Below are positions 58,901-64,000 of a stretch of 64,000 bases of DNA, in pieces. Location: assembly GCA_001687465.1 (NCBI GenBank), contig LVLI01000023.1, positions 52,834-116,833 of the forward strand. Reading direction: 5' to 3'. The position numbers and the translations under genes were made by a program. Every line of letters starts with the position of its first letter. Position 1 is the first letter of the stretch. The notes under the pieces are model-generated. The model saw only the letters and a list, made by a program, of their open reading frames with translations, did no database searches and was not told where the DNA came from. The DNA is from Halocafeteria seosinensis. Its lineage: Eukaryota > Sar > Bigyra > Bicosoecida.

Positions 58901-60041
58901 TTTGCCGTGGTATTGCATGTCCAAGATGGAGTTCCTCACGATAGGCTCTATATTTGCTGACACGTCCAATGTTTTTTCTGTCGGTTATTTCATGATAATG
59001 AAGACCGGCCAATATAGACCATAACCCGCATTCGCCCTCTGTGCCACCGCTCAACTGAAGGACACCCCGATTTTTGAAGCATCTCGGTAGTTTGTGCTCG
59101 GCACACGCCCCACGCAAGGGTTCAAATTCACTAATATTCAGAAATAGAGCATTGACCGACATGATAACCCAATCACTGGCACTGTTTTGATGTCGTTCTA
59201 GCATATTTTCAATCCGACTAATCAATTCGGCGATCGTGTTTTCAATTTGATTGCCTTGAATGATGGCAATGGCTGTTTGACCATTTTCGGACGAGGTAAA
59301 TCGACCTTCCATTTGGACATCGGGGTCGGACGCACGATAGAAAGAGGCTAACACAGCCATTTGCACCTTTAGATTCATGTCTTGAAAATGATGCTCTAGT
59401 GTTTCCCGCATGGTGTCCCAAACAGCGTTGGAAAAGAGGATAAAATCGGCGGTTTGCGGTTCAGTGGTTATCTTATAACTAAAGAGGAAGCGACTCATTT
59501 GGGATACATTTACTATTTCGGGTTGCAGATGTTGCTCATCGGTAGCCACAGGGGCTTGTCCTCTGTTTCCTTGATTTTGAAGCGAAATTTGAACAATCTC
59601 TTGCCGAAGTTGGAAATTGCTTCGGTTCAGTTTCCCCACGGCAAATCCCTGTTCCCGTAACTCACGCAATTGGTTTTGGAGTTGTTGGCGGTTCATGTTT
59701 TCAATATTGATGTTATTGCGGTTCATTTGGCGGAAGGTTGGATAGTTTTGGATTAATGATTGCTTGATGTCTTTGATTTTGCGGGTTTTGGGGCTTGACA
59801 GACCATGGAGCAAAAATTGGCGATGCTTTTGACGAATTTCATTATTGGTGGCGGTCTTCAAGAACTTTCGTTCATTAAATTGAAGCCGTTTGAATGTCGG
59901 TTCAACAGATTGAATGGTTTGCTGAAGTTGCTGTCGGGTAAATTTATTAAGCGGTCGACTGATCAATCCCATTTGACGAAGCGGTTTGGCCTCCGCTTGT
60001 AATTCTTTCAATTTCTGTCGGTTGGTTTTGTTAGCGGACAT
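55911..60041 (-). CDS. Protein-primed family B DNA polymerase, Maverick/Polinton type
   Basis: A single exon of 1376 aa. The N-terminal ~300 residues are basic and helical (terminal-protein-like or primer region, inferred). A GGTEGECGLWSILAGLHYHE segment near 335 is the conserved CxLWSILA block preceding the polymerase in this family, and a zinc-finger-like segment (EFCFHCLQGFHTT) follows. The exonuclease has Asp/Glu in VYCDLESSL (~547), HNLKGYDSHFL (~692) and DVLLLADIFE (~852). Polymerase motifs are YYDCSNLYGWAMK (motif A, ~950), KLMNNSVFGKTMEN (motif B, ~1117) and LLFTDTDSLAY (motif C, ~1215). All catalytic acids are present and the frame is intact, so the enzyme could be active. It would copy linear viral DNA from a protein primer. 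Confidence 0.95.
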   Translation of the reverse strand: MSANKTNRQKLKELQAEAKPLRQMGLISRPLNKFTRQQLQQTIQSVEPTFKRLQFNERKFLKTATNNEIRQKHRQFLLHGLSSPKTRKIKDIKQSLIQNYPTFRQMNRNNINIENMNRQQLQNQLRELREQGFAVGKLNRSNFQLRQEIVQISLQNQGNRGQAPVATDEQHLQPEIVNVSQMSRFLFSYKITTEPQTADFILFSNAVWDTMRETLEHHFQDMNLKVQMAVLASFYRASDPDVQMEGRFTSSENGQTAIAIIQGNQIENTIAELISRIENMLERHQNSASDWVIMSVNALFLNISEFEPLRGACAEHKLPRCFKNRGVLQLSGGTEGECGLWSILAGLHYHEITDRKNIGRVSKYRAYREELHLGHAIPRQINQEVFGETVSTRKGRVVELPISVQDLDTIEQLNPWLSLNAYTVELDSEQTRIKESRILRSVRPADHHVNLLLFHGHWYPIVDFNRFLGSNGYAKEFCFHCLQGFHTTWANQTTSRKPTKTAKEKLAEHHEMGCYDNEGAKPILPKKGEHYLKFTNFHCQLKLPVTVYCDLESSLVPIEENKGQTQLQYEHEPNSICARVVSDAFPELTQTQVFYDTEEMWCISSFLYWLVDLEEQVGHRIQSRYVALQMTDDDEITFRNAEFCHACGGTLGNDRVRDHDHFTGTFRGACHSNCNLQKHFHRKWKMPVIFHNLKGYDSHFLIDEVARVGQIRRKKLNAIPQNAEKFISFSLDRICFIDSLSFMSSSLSALVENLKMKGVDQTVFQNLYAEFGDYPQESIDLVVQKGVYPYAYMDGDPERMELEELPSREQFYDPLSESHIEEEDYQHAQRVWEQFDCQTFRDYHELYLKGDVLLLADIFENFRDLCLSNYHLDPCWFYGAPGLSWDAFLLNIQNQYSLELFHRDQYDMLLFAERCKRGGISMISHRFAKANNPYLSNDKYDANKETSYIVYYDCSNLYGWAMKQNLPVGGFYWRDDLDTFDEEFFRQLNPEADEEGYFVEADLEYPEELHDLHNDYPLAVENTTGKYSPYMQQQASNMGLETKQNDIKLVPTLNDKEGYVCHSANLKLYLELGLRLKRVRRVLAFQQAPLMRSYIDKNTELRKKARDDFEKDLFKLMNNSVFGKTMENVRGYSNVSFCKNRKEFLKCTSKPTFRGFTIINQDLVAVDNNKEFIKFNKPIFLGASILDISKTIMYEYHYNYIKTKYGNDAQLLFTDTDSLAYHIKTDDVYRDMADEKWRFDLSDYPSDHFLHDKTNKKVVGTFKDESAGEPIYQFAGLRAKMYSILMNSDVEESKAKGIPKAVLKKQLQHTDYLRALVLRTQPDRLEFNSINSFLHRVVSCREKKQGLSPLDDKKYVLDDGITTLAHGHWRIKNQED

Positions 60042-60153
60042 TATATATGATCAGTTGATGTTAGTTTCATTCATTTTTTCTTCTTGGTTTTTATCCAACT
60101 CTCTTTTTACCTATTCTTTAAAAATGATTGGATATGAAGTATAGCAATACGCT
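60042..60153. promoter_or_regulatory. Divergent viral promoter region with TATATA next to start codons
   Basis: On the minus strand the bases just before the polymerase ATG read catatataatg. The integrase (actaatatatgagtg, minus strand) and the LamG gene (gactatatatcatg, 60632-60644) likewise have TATATA within a few bases of the start. A start-proximal AT-rich box is common in viral late promoters. Here it is inferred from three genes only. Confidence 0.4.
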
Positions 60154-60453
60154 ATGAATCTTGAATCCGCAAGTTCAGGCAACAATGATGTGTTATTTGC
60201 TTTGGTGGTTGATGATGATAACCAAGTCTGTTTTTTTACAGTTAAAGTGGATGGTGAATTATTTCATTCTCTTTTTTATCAACCGATTATAAATGGAAGT
60301 GATGAGGATGAGCCAGTTTTTCAAGTTGATAATGATATAGAAGAGGTTTTGAATGGGGACAAGGACGAACTTGAATATAGTCACAACCACTTTGCCAATG
60401 AAGTTTTTCAACAATTGAGTAATAGGATATATGCCAAGAATCGTCAAGCCTAG
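60154..60453 (+). CDS. Small acidic viral ORF of unknown function
   Basis: A 99-aa open frame beginning ATG at 60154, divergent from the polymerase gene. It is acidic (DEDEPVFQVDNDIEEVLNGD) and has no recognised domain. Its 3' end overlaps the next small ORF by 23 nt in another frame, a spacing typical of compact viral genomes. Kept because it fills the space between two viral genes; it could be spurious. Confidence 0.45.
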   Translation: MNLESASSGNNDVLFALVVDDDNQVCFFTVKVDGELFHSLFYQPIINGSDEDEPVFQVDNDIEEVLNGDKDELEYSHNHFANEVFQQLSNRIYAKNRQA

Positions 60454-60586
60454 ACCCAAAGCCCAGCGAACAGTGGTCACCATTAACGGTGGATTAAAAT
60501 CGTTTTCCCGTCAATTCAAGAACTTACCCAAGACCAGAGGTGTTGGAACTGCCGACAGATCACCTATTTTCAGGCAACGACCGTAA
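60431..60586 (+). CDS. Very small basic viral ORF
   Basis: A 51-aa open frame (ATG 60431, TAA 60584-60586). It is rich in Arg, Lys and Pro (MPRIVKPRPKAQRTVVTING, ending IFRQRP). Its net positive charge would suit a nucleic-acid-binding or core protein, but no homology is recognised. It overlaps the acidic ORF upstream and ends 56 nt before the LamG gene start. Confidence 0.4.
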   Translation: MPRIVKPRPKAQRTVVTINGGLKSFSRQFKNLPKTRGVGTADRSPIFRQRP

Positions 60587-60641
60587 TTAGAAAGATTTGA
60601 CTTTGAATCTTTTAATAAAAGATTCAAACAGACTATATATC

Positions 60642-62651
60642 ATGTCAACCGGAATGTTTGTACGGACAAGCAGAGGGATTCAGGCTACTTTGGATCTTAG
60701 GAAAGGCCTAGGAGCTTCGGGCAACAGCCATATTGATGTAAAAACCGCTTCAAACGGCTTCAGTTTTGACAACAGCAATCGTTTGGAAAACAAATGGGCG
60801 GAGACACCGGCCACCACAGACATCGATGCCAATTCCAACCAAATCATTAATTTGGGCAATCCAACCGCTTCATCCGATGTTGTAACCAAAGGTTATGTAG
60901 ATAGCCAAGTAACCGTGCCACAGTTACGGAGAGGAGCACGATTATATTACAGTTTTGATGATGCCAACAATCTGTTTAACGATAGTATCGGTACGTTTGA
61001 TGCCACAGAAAAAGGAAGCGGTTCAATATCTCAAGCGACAGGTAAAATTGGCAATGCCATTGAATTCACGGATACAGATAACGACTTTTTGGATTTAGGA
61101 GCGGGGGCGTTAGACCATGGATCAGGGAACTTCACGTGGGCGTTGTGGGTTAATACGGATGATAATACAAAAACGCAAAACTTTCTGGATTCTCGCTTGA
61201 ATGCTGGGAATACAAATAACCGTATTGTGATTTTTCATTCTGGCGGTGGAAATCTTTCTTTCCGAACCGACGATAGTGGCTCATCGTCTTCCGTTGCCGG
61301 TGGCAGTCTATCCAATAACACATGGCATCATATCATAGTGACACGTAATGGAACAACCGGTACAATATACTTGGATGGGTCTCAAGTGGGCACAGGGACA
61401 ATAAGCGGTAGTAATTTAACAGGTGGAGAATCCATTTTCGGACAAGATGGAAGTAACAATCCCGATGGGTTGGTGGATGAAGTGGGTGTTTGGGATCGTG
61501 TCCTCACCCAAGATGAAATCAATTTCCTTTACAACAACGGCAACGGCACAAACAATTGGCAAGACACCTACCTAGCCACCAAGGGCGAAGTCACACAATT
61601 ACGGCAATACACCAACGCCCTAGCCGGAATTCCCCAACTGCGTCGGTCGGCGAGAGCCTATTATTCATTTGATGGAACGGATTCCTATGCCGATTCCATT
61701 GGCACGTTTGATGGAACGAACAATGGAACATCCGTTGTGTCCGGTAAAATTGGAAATGGAATTAAATTTTCTGTCAGTGGAAGTGATACCGTGAATCTGG
61801 GAAAACCTCTTGATACAGGAACGGGTGATTTTTCCGCTTCAGCGTGGGTTAAATCGGATAATGGGGCAACCTCAGGTAATGGTAATGCTGTGATTGCTCA
61901 AAATGTAAGCGGAACGAACCGATGGATTTTAGAACACCATTTTGATGGTACATTTCAATTTTTCACAGAAGATAGTAACAATGACAAAAGAATTATATCG
62001 TCGGCAAATTACTCTCTTGGCAATTGGCACTTTGTCACGATTACCCGTTCGGGATCGCAAGGAAAAATTTACGTGAATGGTCAATTGGATATTTCAGACA
62101 CAATACAATCAGGCGATATTACAGGCGGTGGTGATACCATACTTGGAAGACCCAGTGGCAAGGTAATGGAAGGAATATTGGACGAAATCGGTTGTTGGAA
62201 TCGGGTTTTATCGGCCGAAGAAATTAAATATCTCTATAACAATGGAAACGGCACAAACGATTTTCAGAGTTTTGATTGGTATAGCAGACCAGCCCAAAGC
62301 AATGTCAATATGAATGGCTACAGAATTATTAATACTGAGATTATTGAAACCGTTGCCGAAAATATTGCGGACGATTCTGTTCTAAACATTCCGTTGGATT
62401 CCAACGGTGGAAAATTGACGGTGAATGACAGTGGGGGTAATGTTATGGACTTGTTGTTTGATGTGGCGAGTGGGCAGAGCCAGAAGATTGGCGAATTAGG
62501 TTCGATCTATCAAATTTCCACGGGAACAGCGTCGGGAACATCTGGAACGGATGGCAAAGTCACCATTTTCTTGGATAGCAATAACGACCGGATTCAGATT
62601 GAAAATCGGATGGGTAATTCACGCACATTCCGCTATCTTGTAGTGGATTAA
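60642..62651 (+). CDS. Fibre-like protein with two LamG-type jellyroll domains
   Basis: A single exon of 669 aa from the ATG at 60642, just after a TATATA box; an in-frame ATG at 60597 is less likely. Residues ~65-90 carry a tail-fibre-type repeat (IINLGNPTASSDVVTKGYVD). Two concanavalin-like LamG domains follow at ~97-300 and ~334-545. Each starts with QLRR.AR.YYSFD and ends with a W(D/N)RVL..(D/E)EI.(F/Y)LYNNGNGTN motif. The duplication is internal. A small C-terminal domain (GELGSIYQISTGTASGTSG) resembles a fibre knob or a trimerisation end. LamG domains bind glycans or proteins, so an adhesion role on the particle surface is plausible. No signal peptide or membrane helix. Confidence 0.82.
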   Translation: MSTGMFVRTSRGIQATLDLRKGLGASGNSHIDVKTASNGFSFDNSNRLENKWAETPATTDIDANSNQIINLGNPTASSDVVTKGYVDSQVTVPQLRRGARLYYSFDDANNLFNDSIGTFDATEKGSGSISQATGKIGNAIEFTDTDNDFLDLGAGALDHGSGNFTWALWVNTDDNTKTQNFLDSRLNAGNTNNRIVIFHSGGGNLSFRTDDSGSSSSVAGGSLSNNTWHHIIVTRNGTTGTIYLDGSQVGTGTISGSNLTGGESIFGQDGSNNPDGLVDEVGVWDRVLTQDEINFLYNNGNGTNNWQDTYLATKGEVTQLRQYTNALAGIPQLRRSARAYYSFDGTDSYADSIGTFDGTNNGTSVVSGKIGNGIKFSVSGSDTVNLGKPLDTGTGDFSASAWVKSDNGATSGNGNAVIAQNVSGTNRWILEHHFDGTFQFFTEDSNNDKRIISSANYSLGNWHFVTITRSGSQGKIYVNGQLDISDTIQSGDITGGGDTILGRPSGKVMEGILDEIGCWNRVLSAEEIKYLYNNGNGTNDFQSFDWYSRPAQSNVNMNGYRIINTEIIETVAENIADDSVLNIPLDSNGGKLTVNDSGGNVMDLLFDVASGQSQKIGELGSIYQISTGTASGTSGTDGKVTIFLDSNNDRIQIENRMGNSRTFRYLVVD

Positions 62652-62702
62652 AGTGGTTTTCCAATCTGGATCAACAGACTGGAAATTCCGCCATGTATTA
62701 TA

Positions 62703-64000
62703 ATGGCACATGCAGGTGAATATTTTGCTCCTGTCCAAGCAAAAGGGAACATTGTTCAAGAAGACCACATAGCGGTGGATACCCATGATGAATGGTATGA
62801 CCATCCAGCGTTTGAGCCAGTGGATTTTGCAGGATTTCTAGCCAAGAACGTAGCCGATCCGTCCGCTGGACAGGATATGATGACCAAGTCCTATATGGAT
62901 AGCAATTTTAGCACTCAATCACAGGTATCTAATAATTTTCTTAATCGGAGTGGCTCGGATAAAATGACATCCGACCTAAACTTAGATAGCCACAAGATCA
63001 TCAACACAGCCGATCCAACCAATCCGAGTGATTTAGTCACCCAACAACATCTAAATTTAGCCTATATTACAGAATCCAATGGCGACAGCCGGTATGTGTT
63101 TCAAGATGGATCAAAATCAATGTCAGGTTCTTTGGATATGGGCTCAAATAAAATCACAGACTCACTCGACCCCACTAGTTCGGATCATGGTGTCACTCAA
63201 GGCTATTTGCAAAACAATTATCAGGATAAAACAACTATGAATAACCAATTTGTCAATCGGTCGGGCGATACCATGACCAACACGCTAGATATGGCCGATC
63301 GGTCGGGGCAATTGAATCTTCTACATCGGATTAACAATGTTGCGATTGATTCTGGCAGTGGATCAACCATACCAAGATCCCATTTGGACAACAACTATGA
63401 TGATAAAAGCACAGTGAATAGCAATACATTGGATTTGGCGGGATCAAATACTTTATCGGGTTCATTTGACTGCGGGAACAACCGGATCATCAATGTCAAT
63501 AATCCATCGAATAGCAAGGATATGGTCACTCGGCAATACCTCCATGCCAATAAACCCGTCGGGGAAAAGAAGATCTCTACCGTTAATGATACTCAGTCAT
63601 TCACTTTGAACCAAAATGGGCAATTTACCCATGATTATACCATTAGCAATCTTGATTCTTCCAATTACCTTTGTGAGGTGGAATTAATGTTTTGGGGTGA
63701 CTGGGTCAATAGTGGGACAGGAATTATACTGGAGCATTTAATTGATGATGGTGGTTTTACCACGGACAATGATCCGGCCAAGCAGGAACAAAATATTAAT
63801 GGTGATGTCTCACGGTTTAGCCTAAATAGTGCCACGGTGGGTAATAAGAATGACCACACGTCTTACTACCGATTTTGGGTCACCACAACCAGCACGACTT
63901 CCATCAAGTTTTCTAGCGGGGTTGCCGACAATGGTGTTTTAGGGTCTTCAACGACCGTTCATAGCAAGATTCGAGTCAAGTTATTGAAAGCAAACATTGT
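62703..64000 (+). CDS. Phage-tail-fibre-like repeat protein, cut by window edge
   Basis: An open frame from the ATG at 62703 runs without a stop to the end of the window (432 codons visible). It contains at least four repeats of a tail-fibre motif, for example KMTSDLNLDSHKIINTADPT, SMSGSLDMGSNKITDSLDPT and TLSGSFDCGNNRIINVNNPS, each followed by ...VT...YL-type sequence. These are the M.g.LdMg.n.I.nl..P....daatk.Y repeats of bacteriophage and large-virus fibres. After ~residue 300 comes a non-repeat beta-rich region (CEVELMFWGDWVNSGTGIIL). It begins 52 nt after the LamG gene stop on the same strand, so the two may form a fibre module. The C-terminus is unknown. Confidence 0.82.
   Translation, partial: MAHAGEYFAPVQAKGNIVQEDHIAVDTHDEWYDHPAFEPVDFAGFLAKNVADPSAGQDMMTKSYMDSNFSTQSQVSNNFLNRSGSDKMTSDLNLDSHKIINTADPTNPSDLVTQQHLNLAYITESNGDSRYVFQDGSKSMSGSLDMGSNKITDSLDPTSSDHGVTQGYLQNNYQDKTTMNNQFVNRSGDTMTNTLDMADRSGQLNLLHRINNVAIDSGSGSTIPRSHLDNNYDDKSTVNSNTLDLAGSNTLSGSFDCGNNRIINVNNPSNSKDMVTRQYLHANKPVGEKKISTVNDTQSFTLNQNGQFTHDYTISNLDSSNYLCEVELMFWGDWVNSGTGIILEHLIDDGGFTTDNDPAKQEQNINGDVSRFSLNSATVGNKNDHTSYYRFWVTTTSTTSIKFSSGVADNGVLGSSTTVHSKIRVKLLKANI

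Larger units (their letters stand above)
53300..64000. mobile_element. Endogenous Maverick/Polinton-like virus, left part
   Basis: The block holds intronless genes for an HNH nuclease, rve integrase with chromodomain, protein-primed DNA polymerase and two fibre-like proteins, in AT-rich DNA with hairpin repeats. Integrase plus protein-primed PolB is the defining pair of Maverick/Polinton elements. Capsid proteins, packaging ATPase and protease are not seen in this part and should lie to the right. The left boundary is set approximately at the change of composition. All complete ORFs are intact, suggesting recent integration. Confidence 0.85.

Noticed and set aside
60642-64000. Bacteriophage contamination explaining the tail-fibre-like proteins
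   Set aside because: The neighbouring genes on the same stretch are a Maverick-type integrase and protein-primed polymerase, and the sequence is continuous with spliced host genes. Read-level proof is still needed.

Overview
This window is nuclear DNA of a single-celled eukaryote that carries an integrated DNA virus or transposon at its right end. From 1 to about 53.2 kb the genes are spliced. Most introns are 60-90 nt with GTAAGT- or GTACGT-like donors and CAG acceptors. For every spliced gene reported complete, the proposed exons add up to a whole number of codons with matching phases. The gene set (cAMP-receptor-like GPCR, WASH-complex subunit, alpha-SNAP, mitochondrial ribosomal protein S5, CK1 kinase, tiny-macrocyst-type membrane sensors, a 12-TM nucleotide cyclase) points to a motile, endocytic protist and argues against land plants, red algae or fungi. 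I cannot name the lineage from the sequence.

Layout, left to right. The 5' end of a glutamate dehydrogenase gene (-) diverges from a GPCR gene (+). A secreted protein with a glycosidase-like barrel (-) follows. Then come three tandem paralogous leucine-rich-repeat genes (+) with identical nine-exon layouts. Next are a membrane-anchored TPR/J-domain chaperone (-), a decayed hAT-like transposon, alpha-SNAP (+), mitochondrial S5 (-), a WASHC3-like gene (-) and a PH-domain gene (+). The large cyclase gene (+) has its C1 and C2 halves in the reverse of the mammalian order. A broken reverse transcriptase and short dispersed repeats lie between 27.4 and 29.6 kb. A glutathione-transferase-like gene (+) precedes two head-to-head Tmc-like genes (31.2-36.8 kb on -, 38.2-43.5 kb on +). 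Then follow a CAP-domain gene (-), a disordered protein (-), a multi-pass membrane protein (+), CK1 (+) and two TM2-domain genes (-).

From about 53.3 kb to the right edge, introns disappear, intergenic DNA becomes AT-rich and repetitive, and the genes are those of a Maverick/Polinton-type virus: a NUMOD4/HNH endonuclease, a retroviral-type integrase with a chromodomain, a 1376-aa protein-primed family B DNA polymerase, two small ORFs, and two fibre-like proteins. The last fibre-like ORF is still open at base 64000. No capsid, packaging ATPase or protease gene is visible, so the element probably continues beyond the window.

Several host genes suggest linked roles in sensing and membrane traffic: the GPCR, cyclase and Tmc proteins as receptors or second-messenger enzymes, and alpha-SNAP and WASHC3 in vesicle fusion and endosomal actin. 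They are not arranged as operons, and co-location is not evidence of joint function. I saw no rRNA gene, tRNA gene or CRISPR array.
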